DNA from: Lentibacillus sediminis | Lineage (GTDB): Bacteria > Bacillota > Bacilli > Bacillales > Amphibacillaceae | Assembly: GCF_002763455.1 (NCBI RefSeq) | Contig: NZ_NIXK01000010.1 | Location: 52,147 to 116,146, forward strand | Reading direction: 5' to 3' | Length of the DNA stretch: 64,000 bases | Part shown: positions 31,398 through 40,039 of the stretch, piece by piece | How positions within the stretch are numbered: position 1 is the first letter of the stretch | How the letters are laid out: the number at the start of each line of letters is the position of its first letter | Notes under the pieces: generated by a model | Seen by the model: only the letters and a program-made list of their open reading frames with translations | The model's database searches: none | What the model was told of the DNA's origin: nothing | Position numbers and translations under genes: made by a program

Positions 31398-32990
31398 TTG
31401 AATACAGCAAACATCCTAACCATTATCGGTTTTGTTTTTTGTGCTTTACTTATTCTGATTCTGACAGTAGTCGGGTTATATTTGTTTTTTATTGATCGTA
31501 CGCAAAAACAGCATCCAATTCTGCGTAATTACCCATTAATTGGACGAGTAAGGTATTTTTTAGAAACCATTGGTCCGGAACTTCGTCAATATTTATTTAA
31601 CAATGATGTAGAAGGGAAACCTTTTTCACGAAATGATTATCAGCATATTGTCAAAAAGGCAAAATACAAGCGGGATGTTGTTGGGTTTGGGTCACAGAGA
31701 GATTTTGAGGAAGCTGGATATTATATTAGAAACTCCATGTTTCCGAAATTAACGGAAGAACTGAAAATCGATAAAAAAACAAAAGTAACAACAGATCGAT
31801 ATCTTTTGCTTAAAGAACCTTTATTCACCCAAAGAAAGGAGCGTTTGGAAAAGCATAAATCACCTGTTTATTTACTTGATGATCGTGACGCCATTATTAT
31901 TGGAGAGAATTGCAGAAACCCATTTATTGTAAAAGGTCAGATTGGTATGTCTGCAATGAGTTACGGTTCACTTGGCGAGAACGCAATAACCGCCCTTTCA
32001 GAAGGATTGGGAATCGCTAAAGGAACATGGATGAATACCGGAGAGGGCGGGATTTCCGAATACCATTTAAAAGGGGGCGTTGATATTATTATGCAAATTG
32101 GCCCAGGTTTATTTGGTGTAAGGGACAAAGAAGGTAAGTTTAATTGGGATGCGTTAAAAGAAAAGAGTTTGATACCTGAAGTAAAGGCGTTTGAATTCAA
32201 ATTAGCTCAGGGTGCCAAAACACGCGGCGGGCATATTGACGCTGAAAAGGTGACAGAGGAAATAGCCAAAATACGGATGGTAGAACCATTTAAGTCAATT
32301 GACAGCCCTAATCGTTTCCATGAATTTAGTGATCTGCCGTCATTGTTGAACCATATAGGAGAGGTTAGGGAATTTACAGGCAAACCTGTTGGAATGAAGA
32401 TTGTAATCGGAAGTAATCAGGAAGCAGATGAGCTGGCCAGGCAAATCAAGGAAACAGGAAAAGGCCCTGATTTTATTACGGTTGATGGCGGTGAAGGCGG
32501 GACAGGTGCATCTTATCAGGAGTTAACAGACAGTGTCGGACTGCCGATCAGATCTGCTTTGCCATTAGTTGATCATGCCTTAAAGAAACATGGTGTCCGT
32601 GACAGCGTGAAAATCATTGCTTCAGGGAAACTAATTTCACCTGATCGAATTGCTATTGCACTGGCAATGGGAGCAGATCTTGTCAACATAGCCCGGGGAT
32701 TTATGATTACAGTAGGCTGTATTCAGGCGCAAATATGTCAATCCAATGCGTGTCCAGTCGGGGTTGCAACAACAGACCCCGAATTACAAAAAGGCCTTGT
32801 CATAAATGAAAAGAAATATCGTACTGCTAATTATCTAATTACCATGCGCAAAGGATTATTCAGGATCGCCGCATCGGCAGGTTTAGATTCCCCAGTCCAT
32901 TTTAAACAGGAACATGTTGTTTATAAAGATGAAAGAGGAATGACCTGGTCAATGGAGGATATTTATCGGCAAAAGGTTCAGGATAGGTAA
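31398..32990 (+). CDS. Membrane-anchored glutamate-synthase-like flavoprotein (YerD-like)
   Basis: This 530-residue protein consists of one N-terminal membrane span (residues 5-30) and the FMN-binding synthase domain of glutamate synthase. Visible landmarks are GQIGMSAMSYGSLGENAITA, ITVDGGEGGTGASYQELTD and the iron-sulfur cysteines CIQAQICQSNACPVGVAT near residue 450. It lacks the glutamine amidotransferase domain, so it is not a classical GOGAT. YerD of B. subtilis has this layout and no known reaction. TTG 31398 is chosen, with CAGGAGG at the right distance. Third gene of the ThDP/aldehyde dehydrogenase run, 71 bases on. Confidence 0.87.
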   Translation: MNTANILTIIGFVFCALLILILTVVGLYLFFIDRTQKQHPILRNYPLIGRVRYFLETIGPELRQYLFNNDVEGKPFSRNDYQHIVKKAKYKRDVVGFGSQRDFEEAGYYIRNSMFPKLTEELKIDKKTKVTTDRYLLLKEPLFTQRKERLEKHKSPVYLLDDRDAIIIGENCRNPFIVKGQIGMSAMSYGSLGENAITALSEGLGIAKGTWMNTGEGGISEYHLKGGVDIIMQIGPGLFGVRDKEGKFNWDALKEKSLIPEVKAFEFKLAQGAKTRGGHIDAEKVTEEIAKIRMVEPFKSIDSPNRFHEFSDLPSLLNHIGEVREFTGKPVGMKIVIGSNQEADELARQIKETGKGPDFITVDGGEGGTGASYQELTDSVGLPIRSALPLVDHALKKHGVRDSVKIIASGKLISPDRIAIALAMGADLVNIARGFMITVGCIQAQICQSNACPVGVATTDPELQKGLVINEKKYRTANYLITMRKGLFRIAASAGLDSPVHFKQEHVVYKDERGMTWSMEDIYRQKVQDR

Positions 32991-33002
32991 ATAATGTATT
33001 CC

Positions 33003-33120
33003 ACCGCTCCGGAAATACCCTTCGCTTTCCGCGGGAAGCTGGCGAGCCCCCTCGTGAGATGCGCACTTCGGGGTCTCGCCTAGGCTTTCCTTCCCGCAGG
33101 AGTCTTCGGGTATTTCCTCC
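33003..33120. repeat. Long palindromic repeat element (REP/MITE-like)
   Basis: A 118-base imperfect palindrome: GGAAATACCC and TTTCCGCGGGAAG on the left pair with CTTCCCGCAGGAG and GGGTATTTCC on the right. The inner arms GGCGAG(CC) and GG(T)CTCGCC close the centre. Elements with CTTTCCGCGGG and TTCCCGCAGGAGTCTTCG are, as I recall, scattered through many Bacillaceae genomes. It follows the three-gene run and may also end its transcript. Confidence 0.75.
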
Positions 33121-33213
33121 ACTGGGTGTGTTGTGCCTTGCGTTAAAACCTAGGGAATACCACCGATGCCTGCAAATATACGTCGCAGTTTTTAGGTAAG
33201 ATGAAACAGCCTT

Positions 33214-34149
33214 TCAATACAACAAACTCACCAAAAGATACAGAAACGGTATCGTAACAATACACAACAAGCTGGAAACGACCACACCAAGGGACGCAAA
33301 TAATCGGTCACCGCCGAATTTCTGTGCATACAGTGACATGGTCGGAGCTGACGGCATGCCGGAAACGAGAACTGCAATCAGCAGCAAGAAAAACGGTGCA
33401 CCCACGAGCACAAACGGCAGCAGGCTGAGCGGGATCAACAAAAGCTTGGCCAGTGCCGCTTTCCAGATATATCGATTTTTCAGGAGATGCAGGAAGTCCT
33501 TGTATTTCACATTGGCAATCAGGCTGCCGATCAGCATCATCGAAAGCGGAATTGTCATATTGCCAACACTTTCCAGGCCTTTGGCAATCCCGTCCGGCCA
33601 GCGAAACGGCGAAAATAAAACCACCAGGCCGATCCCCGTCGAAACAATTCCCGGATTGAAAAACAGTCTCCGCCATTCAATTGCAGCGGTATTTTTGGTA
33701 AACAGGAAAATTCCATACGTCCAGATAAGCACAAAATAAATCAGGTTGAACATCGTCAAATAAACAATCCCCTGCTCACCAAACACGATAAAAATCACCG
33801 CATAGCCAATGAACCCCTGATTGCCAAAAATAATCAGCCCTTCATATGCCCCATGTTGCCACTCGAGTAGGTCTGCCCGTTTTCGCATCCAGGCTGCCAG
33901 AAAAACAGCAGCCAACAGAACATAGGCTGACATCCCCAACAGCCAAAGAAAATCCTGAATGAGCGCAGGTGAGAACGAAATGTTCAGGGAAAATAAAATC
34001 AGTGCAGGCAGGGTAATATATAAAATCAGCTGTGTCAGTACCTGGTTCGTGTTTTCATTCAGCACCCCATTTTTTCTGACCAAAAAACCCACCAGCGCCA
34101 GGCTGTAAAGATACAGCATTTCCTGCAAAAACGCTCCCGCCGAAAGCAT
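33214..34149 (-). CDS. AEC-family (auxin efflux carrier type) transporter
   Basis: This 311-residue membrane protein has about ten spans in two groups of five. It shows AEC features: ALVGFLVRKNGVLNE in the first span and loop, LPALILFSLN, and GNQGFIGYAV near the crossover. Bacterial members export or exchange small organic acids such as malate; the substrate here is unknown. ATG 34149 is chosen with AGGAGG eight bases upstream; ATG 34155 is too close to that site. Monocistronic, and divergent from the DUF378 gene. Confidence 0.87.
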   Translation of the reverse strand: MLSAGAFLQEMLYLYSLALVGFLVRKNGVLNENTNQVLTQLILYITLPALILFSLNISFSPALIQDFLWLLGMSAYVLLAAVFLAAWMRKRADLLEWQHGAYEGLIIFGNQGFIGYAVIFIVFGEQGIVYLTMFNLIYFVLIWTYGIFLFTKNTAAIEWRRLFFNPGIVSTGIGLVVLFSPFRWPDGIAKGLESVGNMTIPLSMMLIGSLIANVKYKDFLHLLKNRYIWKAALAKLLLIPLSLLPFVLVGAPFFLLLIAVLVSGMPSAPTMSLYAQKFGGDRLFASLGVVVSSLLCIVTIPFLYLLVSLLY

Positions 34150-34296
34150 CTCCATCCCCTCCTGCCTTACTATATGAGCAAACCGCCCGAAGCGTTTGCC
34201 GTTTCATTGGTATGAAATAGGTAATTTCTCAAATACTAAGCAGGAGTTGCCGGATCAGTTTTTCCGGACAAAGTGAAAAGTAAGGGAGGTGTGAAG

Positions 34297-34644
34297 ATGA
34301 GAACATTGCAGCGGATTGCTTTAGTTTTAGTAATCATTGGTGCGCTTAATTGGGGACTAATTGGCTTATTCCAGTGGGATTTGGTCGCATCGCTGTTTGG
34401 CGGACAAGACGCTTTCTTATCCCGGGTTGTCTATACGCTTGTCGGGCTCAGTGGACTGGCCTGTCTTTCTTTACTGTTTGACCCGGTTGATGAAGATGTC
34501 CGCAACCCGAACAGCAGCGCACAGTCGAGAAATGTATCATACGGCACGGAATTTAGTGAAGAGGCAGACATCAATCCTTTAGGCGAGTCCAATCAGGATA
34601 ATATGGGCCAAAACCGTCGTCATCCTTCCAAGGAGAACAAGTAA
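34297..34644 (+). CDS. DUF378 (YuzA-like) membrane protein
   Basis: This 115-residue protein carries the DUF378 core in residues 1-65: RIALVLVIIGALNWGLIGLF, then LSRVVYTLVGLSGLACL, forming two membrane spans. A hydrophilic tail rich in Asn, Glu and Arg follows, longer than in YuzA (about 78 residues). No function is known for the family. ATG 34297 follows GGGAGG at seven bases. Confidence 0.85.
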   Translation: MRTLQRIALVLVIIGALNWGLIGLFQWDLVASLFGGQDAFLSRVVYTLVGLSGLACLSLLFDPVDEDVRNPNSSAQSRNVSYGTEFSEEADINPLGESNQDNMGQNRRHPSKENK

Positions 34645-34768
34645 CCTCAGGCATCATCGACGGTTGATCCGTGTGAATTTCCAAAATGAAGCCGGTATAC
34701 TCCCCTCCGCCAGGCAAATAATAAAATTGGTGTTAATCACACCAGCAAACACGGCGGGGGGATGGACA

Positions 34769-34939
34769 GTGAAAATGCGCGAAGGTACGATCCCAACAGC
34801 TCTGGGAACAGCTGTAACTGCAACCGGCTATGCGTTGAAGCAAAAACACGGCTCTAAAAAAATGTTGGCCAACACGATATTCGGATTCGGACTGGCCCAC
34901 GTTGTATTAGGCACCATTGATCTGGTGCAGCACCGTTAA
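34769..34939 (+). CDS. Small conserved-looking protein, 56 residues
   Basis: A GTG start at 34769 (GGGGGA about eight bases upstream) encodes a 56-residue protein with two short hydrophobic helices: IPTALGTAVTATGYAL and MLANTIFGFGLAHVVLGTID. A basic turn (KQKHGSKK) lies between them. I do not recognise a named family. It follows the DUF378 gene by 125 bases and is closed by a strong terminator. Confidence 0.6.
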   Translation: MKMREGTIPTALGTAVTATGYALKQKHGSKKMLANTIFGFGLAHVVLGTIDLVQHR

Positions 34940-34944
34940 TCTAA

Positions 34945-34984
34945 AACAGGAGGCGATCCCACCGAGCGGACCGCCTCCTGTTCC
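34945..34984. terminator. Bidirectional terminator
   Basis: AACAGGAGGCG and CGCCTCCTGTT form a perfect 11-bp stem around 16 bases, between convergent genes ending at 34939 and 34989. Confidence 0.9.
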
Positions 34985-34988
34985 TTCA

Positions 34989-35711
34989 TTATAATATTTT
35001 CGCCAAAAAATCCTCTGCCCGCGCTGTCTTCGGCTGGCTGAAAAAGCTGTAAGGCTCCCCTTCTTCTACCAGATTTCCCTCATCCAAAAACAGAATACGG
35101 TCCGCCACTTCTTTCGCGAAATTCATTTCATGGGTGACGACCACCATCGTCATGCCTGTCTCTGTCAAATCTTTCAGCACGTCGAGCACCTCTTTTACCA
35201 TTTCCGGATCGAGTGCAGATGTCGGCTCATCAAACAGCATAACCGCAGGCTCCATCGCCAAGGCTCTGGCAATGGCGACACGCTGCTTTTGCCCGCCGGA
35301 TAAACGATTCGGATAAGCATCCGCCTTGTCTGTCAACCCGACTTTGGACAGCAGTTCGCTGGCACGCTGATGGGCTTCTTCCTTACTCAGCTGCTTCACC
35401 TTCTGCGGCGCATACGCTATATTCTCCAGCGCTGTCAGATGGGGAAAGAGATGAAAATGCTGAAAGACCATCCCGATGTTTTTACGGATTTCCAGCTTGT
35501 TTGCTTTTCCGCCTGTAATCTCTTTTCCGTTAATCTCGATCACGCCCGATGTCGGCTCTTCCAGCAAATTTAGGCAGCGGAGAAACGTGGATTTTCCTGA
35601 TCCGGACGGTCCAATCACCGCCACCACTTCCCCGTGATCGATGGTTGTGTTTATATTTTTTAGTACTGTCTGCTTGCCGAATTGTTTGCTGAGGCTCTCT
35701 GTTTTAATCAC
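34989..35711 (-). CDS. Polar amino acid ABC transporter, ATPase
   Basis: This 240-residue ATPase has Walker [13 protein letters not shown] (residue 33), signature [15 protein letters not shown] (near 133), Walker [15 protein letters not shown] and the switch His in VVTHEM. It belongs to the GlnQ/ArtR/TcyN group. The GTG at 35711 has GGAGG ten bases upstream and overlaps the permease end by 8 bases; an ATG further up lies inside the permease gene. It is the last gene of an importer operon: amidohydrolase, binding protein, permease, ATPase. Confidence 0.92.
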   Translation of the reverse strand: MIKTESLSKQFGKQTVLKNINTTIDHGEVVAVIGPSGSGKSTFLRCLNLLEEPTSGVIEINGKEITGGKANKLEIRKNIGMVFQHFHLFPHLTALENIAYAPQKVKQLSKEEAHQRASELLSKVGLTDKADAYPNRLSGGQKQRVAIARALAMEPAVMLFDEPTSALDPEMVKEVLDVLKDLTETGMTMVVVTHEMNFAKEVADRILFLDEGNLVEEGEPYSFFSQPKTARAEDFLAKIL

Positions 35712-36363
35712 TTGCGCGCAACCTCCGTTCTGCAACCTTGCCTAGTTGTGTCAGAATATACACCATAACCCAGTAAATCAGTCCTGCCAGCAGCAATGGC
35801 TCAAAATTTCGGTAAATATCCGCACCAACGATCTGCGCCCGGCGCATTAGGTCCAGATAACCGATCGTCGACACAATCGCCGATTCCTTGGTTAATGTAA
35901 TAAATTCATTCATCAAGGCAGGCAAAATATTTTTAATCGCCTGTGGCAGGATTAGATCCTTCATCATCGGTTTATAAGGTATACCAAGCGCTTCTGCTGC
36001 CTCCGTCTGTCCACGGTCCACCGCCATGATGCCGGCCCGGATAATTTCTGAAACATATGCTGCCGAATTCAGCCCGAATGCGAGCACTGCCGACAGGAAT
36101 GCAGAAATATCATACCCTGTCAGCTGCGGCACCGCAAAATAAATAATCATTAATTGCAGGATCAGCGGCGTGCCCCGGAACATTGACGTATAGGCATCCG
36201 CCAACCATTTCAAAACGGGGATTCCCGTAATTTTACATAATGCCAGAACCGTGCCGAGCAAAAATCCGACGATGATCGATACACTGACAAATCCTAATGT
36301 AGTCCATATTCCCTCCAGTATAAAAGGAATATAAGGCACGATCTGGCTAAAATCCAAATTCAT
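35704..36363 (-). CDS. Polar amino acid ABC transporter, permease
   Basis: This 219-residue inner-membrane subunit has about five spans and the HisM-type permease motif [20 protein letters not shown] near residue 125, which contacts the ATPase. It also carries [17 protein letters not shown] near residue 60. A single permease gene means it acts as a homodimer. It sits between the binding-protein and ATPase genes. The start ATG 36363 follows GCAGGGTG. Confidence 0.92.
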   Translation of the reverse strand: MNLDFSQIVPYIPFILEGIWTTLGFVSVSIIVGFLLGTVLALCKITGIPVLKWLADAYTSMFRGTPLILQLMIIYFAVPQLTGYDISAFLSAVLAFGLNSAAYVSEIIRAGIMAVDRGQTEAAEALGIPYKPMMKDLILPQAIKNILPALMNEFITLTKESAIVSTIGYLDLMRRAQIVGADIYRNFEPLLLAGLIYWVMVYILTQLGKVAERRLRASD

Positions 36364-36390
36364 TCCCAAACACCCTGCCTTTCCAGCTCT

Positions 36391-37170
36391 TTATTCAGCA
36401 TCCAATTCCCATTTATCTTTTAGTTCCTGCAGTTCGCCGCTCTCTTCCAGTTCCGCTAGCACTGCATTCACATCTTCTACCAGTTCACTGCCTTTCGGGA
36501 AAGCAACGGCCATCCCCGGTGAGACAGTAGTCGGGTCATCAAAGCCGGCAAGGGTGTCATGTTCTTCCAAATAGCCCAGAGCCACCTGCTTATCCATATA
36601 CGCCACATCAATACGATCGGAGTTTATCTCTTGAATAAGCAGACCGGAATTATCGACCTTATGCACGTCAAAACCATATTCCTCGCTTAATTTATCCGCA
36701 CCTTCTTCCTGAATGGTTCCAAGCTGCACACCAACTGTCTTTCCTTCCAGGCTTTCCAGATTCTCGAGCGGCTCACCCACGGTGATAAACATCTCGCCCG
36801 AACGGTGATAAGACTCGGAGAAATCCACATTCTGCTTCCGTTCTTCAGTCGCACTCATCCCCGCCATCACCATGTCCACACGATTGGACTGCAGGGCACC
36901 GATCAGCCCGTCAAAACTCATATCCTCAATTTCCAGTTCATATCCCAGTTCCTCTGCAATTCTGTTTGCCAAATCGATATCAAATCCTTCAAAATTACCT
37001 TCCGGGTCGCGGGATTCAAATGGCGGGAAATCCGCCGAAGTGGCCATCGTCAGTACGTCCTGATCTCCGGTGTCTTCTCCTGATGTGGAACTTGCATCAC
37101 TTTCTCCGCAGGCTGCCAAAAGTAACGTTAACGCGATGAACATAATAAATTTCGTCATTAAAGATTTCAT
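36391..37170 (-). CDS. Amino acid ABC transporter, substrate-binding lipoprotein
   Basis: This 259-residue lipoprotein has a signal with lipobox LLAAC (lipidated Cys at residue 21). It has the SBP_bac_3 fold, with the family entry motif FPPFESRDPEGNFEGFDIDL near residue 50. Residues DMVMAGMSATEERKQNVDFS resemble arginine- and cystine-binding relatives such as ArtP. The ligand cannot be fixed from sequence. It is preceded by an M20 amidohydrolase gene, suggesting the imported compound is an N-acyl or peptide-linked amino acid or its product. Confidence 0.9.
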   Translation of the reverse strand: MKSLMTKFIMFIALTLLLAACGESDASSTSGEDTGDQDVLTMATSADFPPFESRDPEGNFEGFDIDLANRIAEELGYELEIEDMSFDGLIGALQSNRVDMVMAGMSATEERKQNVDFSESYHRSGEMFITVGEPLENLESLEGKTVGVQLGTIQEEGADKLSEEYGFDVHKVDNSGLLIQEINSDRIDVAYMDKQVALGYLEEHDTLAGFDDPTTVSPGMAVAFPKGSELVEDVNAVLAELEESGELQELKDKWELDAE

Positions 37171-37234
37171 AGTTTCCTCTCCTCTGTTTAATTATTAATT
37201 CATTTGTATTTTTATTCATTTTATTGTATAAAAA

Positions 37235-38395
37235 TTACTTTCTGTTTGCAAAAGCTGTCTGAATATCCTTTAACAGCTGTCCGTCAGTCAGCACATCGTA
37301 TCCTGTCTGCGCCAACGCCAGTGCTCCTTCTGTCAAGGTTTTCCTACCATCCTCTGTTATGGTTTTCTCAGCAAACTCACTCGTATGCGCCACAAGCCCT
37401 GGTGTATTCAGACCGATGTATGGGTGAATAGCCGGAACCACTTGGCTGACATTGCCCATGTCAATCGATCCATAGCTTTGTTTTGGCGGGTGAACCGGCT
37501 GATCACTCACCTCGGAAAGGTTGCTGCTGAAGGCCTTGGACAATGGTGAATTGGTAATCATATTGTCATAGCTTAGCTCGTAATTCTCGACCGTCAGTTT
37601 TGCACCAGTCATCAGTGCTGCTCCCTCAGCAGTATTTTTCACTTTTGCCGCCACTTCATCCAAGTAACTCCGGTCTTTTGCCCGAATGTAAAACTGTGCC
37701 ACGGCTTTATCCGGAACCACATTCGCCGCCTGACCGCCCTCGGAAATAATGCCGTGAATCCGCACGTCCTGCCGCAAATGTTCCCTTAGTGCATTGATGC
37801 CATTGAATAGCTGAATTACTGAATCCAGAGCGTTGATCCCATGCTCGGGGGCAGCCGCTGCGTGCGATGATTTACCCGTATAAGTAAATTGGATCGCATC
37901 CATAGCGAGAGATTCGCCGCTATCATGCGATTCGCCCCCAGGATGCAAAATCATCGCTACATCGGTGTCGGAAAAAATTCCCTGCTCACTCATCGGCACC
38001 TTGGCCCCATTTGTTTCTTCCGCCGGGGTGCCCAGGATAGTCACACTGCCTCCGGTTTGTTCAATGATTTTGCTCAACACAACACCGGCACCTGTACTCA
38101 TCGTGCCGATTAAATTATGTCCGCAGCCGTGCCCCACTCCCGGCAATGCATCATATTCCGCCAAATATGCAATTCTCGGACCGGGCTTGCCGCTGTCGTA
38201 CACGGCTTTGAATGCCGTCGGGCGGCCGACAATTCCGGTTTCTATCTGGAAATCATGTTCTGCCAGATAATCGGTAAGGAGTTTCATAGATTTGTATTCT
38301 TCATCACCCAATTCCGGGTGGCTATACATTTGATTACTCATGTTCCATAGGTCGTGCTGAATGTTGTTTAATTCAGTTTCTAGTGTGTGCTTCAT
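37235..38395 (-). CDS. M20-family amidohydrolase (N-acyl amino acid/AbgB-like)
   Basis: This 386-residue cytoplasmic metallohydrolase contains the M20 metal-binding motifs LAEYDALPGVGHGCGHNLIG (residues 78-97) and the Glu pair in PAEETNGAK near 125. It has the M20 dimerisation domain (about 175-290). It resembles p-aminobenzoyl-glutamate hydrolase and N-acyl-amino-acid amidohydrolases. It lies 64 bases upstream of the ABC binding-protein gene in the same direction, so it probably hydrolyses the imported substrate. The start MKHTLETEL is preceded by GGAGGCCAGCACC. Confidence 0.88.
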   Translation of the reverse strand: MKHTLETELNNIQHDLWNMSNQMYSHPELGDEEYKSMKLLTDYLAEHDFQIETGIVGRPTAFKAVYDSGKPGPRIAYLAEYDALPGVGHGCGHNLIGTMSTGAGVVLSKIIEQTGGSVTILGTPAEETNGAKVPMSEQGIFSDTDVAMILHPGGESHDSGESLAMDAIQFTYTGKSSHAAAAPEHGINALDSVIQLFNGINALREHLRQDVRIHGIISEGGQAANVVPDKAVAQFYIRAKDRSYLDEVAAKVKNTAEGAALMTGAKLTVENYELSYDNMITNSPLSKAFSSNLSEVSDQPVHPPKQSYGSIDMGNVSQVVPAIHPYIGLNTPGLVAHTSEFAEKTITEDGRKTLTEGALALAQTGYDVLTDGQLLKDIQTAFANRK

Positions 38396-38510
38396 GGTGC
38401 TGGCCTCCGTTGGCTTGGTTTGTATATTTATTATTTAATATGTATATTTATAACATATTGTGTGGGGATATGCAATGGTTTATGGAAAAATTTTTTGGCT
38501 GGAGCGGGAG

Positions 38511-38630
38511 TTGGGGTTTTTGCTGTGAGGCAGGAGTTCTCGCTTTCAGGCAGAAGTTTTCACTCTCCCGCCGAAGTTCTCGCTCTCCCGCCGAAGTTCT
38601 AACTCTCGACCAGAAGTTTCCGCTGATATC
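38511..38630. repeat. 20-bp tandem repeat array, about 6 units
   Basis: Units start every 20 bases from 38511 to 38611. The best are CCGAAGTTCTCGCTCTCCCG at 38571 and its close copy at 38591. It is the same family as the other three arrays, oriented on the plus strand although both flanking genes are on the minus strand. Confidence 0.88.
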
Positions 38631-38640
38631 CTCCTCATAA

Positions 38641-38673
38641 AAGAAACGCATCTGATTTCAGAGGCGTTTCTTT
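38641..38673 (-). terminator. Terminator of the dicarboxylate symporter gene
   Basis: AAGAAACGCATCTG and CAGAGGCGTTTCTT pair with one mismatch around ATTT, six bases beyond the symporter stop. Confidence 0.85.
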
Positions 38674-38678
38674 ACATA

Positions 38679-39827
38679 TCATTTATTTTTCAAAACCAAA
38701 CGTTCCACAACGAGCGAGATCGCACCGTCGCCAGTTACGTTACAGCCGGTGCCAAGGCTGTCTTGAGCCACGTAGAGCGCAATCATTATACCGACGGCAG
38801 CTTCATTAAAGCCAAGCATCGATGTTAAAAGACCGGATGCTGCGATAATCGCTCCCCCTGGCACCCCTGGAGCCGCGATCATAACTACGCCCAGTCCCAA
38901 GATAAACGGAAAGATAGTGCCAAAAGTTGGAGCTGCTAAATCTCCAACCATCATCATAACTGTCATGGATGCCATTGTAATCGTGATCGTACTGCCTGCG
39001 AGATGAATATTTGCGCATAAAGGAATGATCGAATCCGCAACAGAGGGGTGCACTTTATTTTTCTTTGTCCGTTCCGCGGTGACCGGGATCGTTGCGGCAC
39101 TGGACATCGTTCCAACCCCGGTAAAATAAGCAGGCAGCATTGTTTTCAGCAAGCTAAATGGATTTCGTCCTGTTATTCCACCTGCAATCGAATAAGCACC
39201 AATCAGATACAGCCAATGGGTCGCCACCGCCAATAAAAGCACAATTCCAAAAGAAATCAGCGTCTCCCAAACGGTTCCTTCGGCTGATAATTCAGCAAAA
39301 ATACTCGCAATATAAAACGGCAAAATCGGTATAATGACTACCCAAAGAAATTTTTCGATAATATTCTTTCCTTCATCGAAAAAAGTTTTTAACGTTGCTG
39401 AATTCGTTCTGGCGATACCGATCCCGAAAATAAAGGCTGTGAGAAGCGCAGTGATAATGGCCAGCGCGGGATCAATTGCCAATTCAAAAAGCGGCGAAAA
39501 CCCACTTTCTTCACTAGCTGCAGTAGCAGAGCCGTCAACGAACAGCGGAATGACCAGCGTCGCAATGATAAATGCAAGGATACCTGCTACAATCGTGGAT
39601 CCGTATGCAATGCCAGCGGTAAAGCCGAGGAGTTTGCCGGAATTTTTCCCCATATTGCTCAGACCGCTTGTGATAAAAAATAAGATGATCAAAGGAACTA
39701 TATATGTTAACAACTGTCCAAAGAGCATTTGAAACGTGACGATAACCTCCATGATGGGCTCATTAACAAGTAATCCAACAATAATCCCTACAATAATCCC
39801 CGCTACTAATTTAAGTATTAATTTCAT
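38679..39827 (-). CDS. Dicarboxylate/amino acid:cation symporter
   Basis: This 382-residue sodium- or proton-coupled carrier of the DAACS (GltP/SstT-like) family has about eight spans and two re-entrant loops. The family motifs are YFTGVGTMSSAATIPVT (serine-rich hairpin 1, near residue 240), CANIHLAGSTITITMAS (near 280) and GTGCNVTGDGAISLVVERL at the end. The substrate (glutamate, aspartate, serine or dicarboxylate) is not resolvable. Monocistronic, with its own terminator. Confidence 0.9.
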   Translation of the reverse strand: MKLILKLVAGIIVGIIVGLLVNEPIMEVIVTFQMLFGQLLTYIVPLIILFFITSGLSNMGKNSGKLLGFTAGIAYGSTIVAGILAFIIATLVIPLFVDGSATAASEESGFSPLFELAIDPALAIITALLTAFIFGIGIARTNSATLKTFFDEGKNIIEKFLWVVIIPILPFYIASIFAELSAEGTVWETLISFGIVLLLAVATHWLYLIGAYSIAGGITGRNPFSLLKTMLPAYFTGVGTMSSAATIPVTAERTKKNKVHPSVADSIIPLCANIHLAGSTITITMASMTVMMMVGDLAAPTFGTIFPFILGLGVVMIAAPGVPGGAIIAASGLLTSMLGFNEAAVGIMIALYVAQDSLGTGCNVTGDGAISLVVERLVLKNK

Positions 39828-39986
39828 TCGATGACCTCCCCAAAGTATTAAAATTTTGATTCTTTACTATATGTTCTCTTTACTCAAACAAAATATTGTT
39901 TCATTTTAACTTTTTCATATATTAAAGATACCACAGTGGAAAACTTTGTGATAGGGTAAAAATTCTATAAGTTCTTATCTTTGTAC

Positions 39987-40023
39987 AAAAAACCGCCCCA
40001 CCAAAAACGGCAGGACGGCCCTA
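39987..40023 (-). terminator. Probable terminator of proS
   Basis: On the reverse strand CCGTCC and GGGGCGG arms around a TTTTTGG-containing loop are followed by six T residues, 20 bases after the proS stop. Pairing is imperfect. Confidence 0.55.
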
Positions 40024-40039
40024 CAATCGACATACTCAA

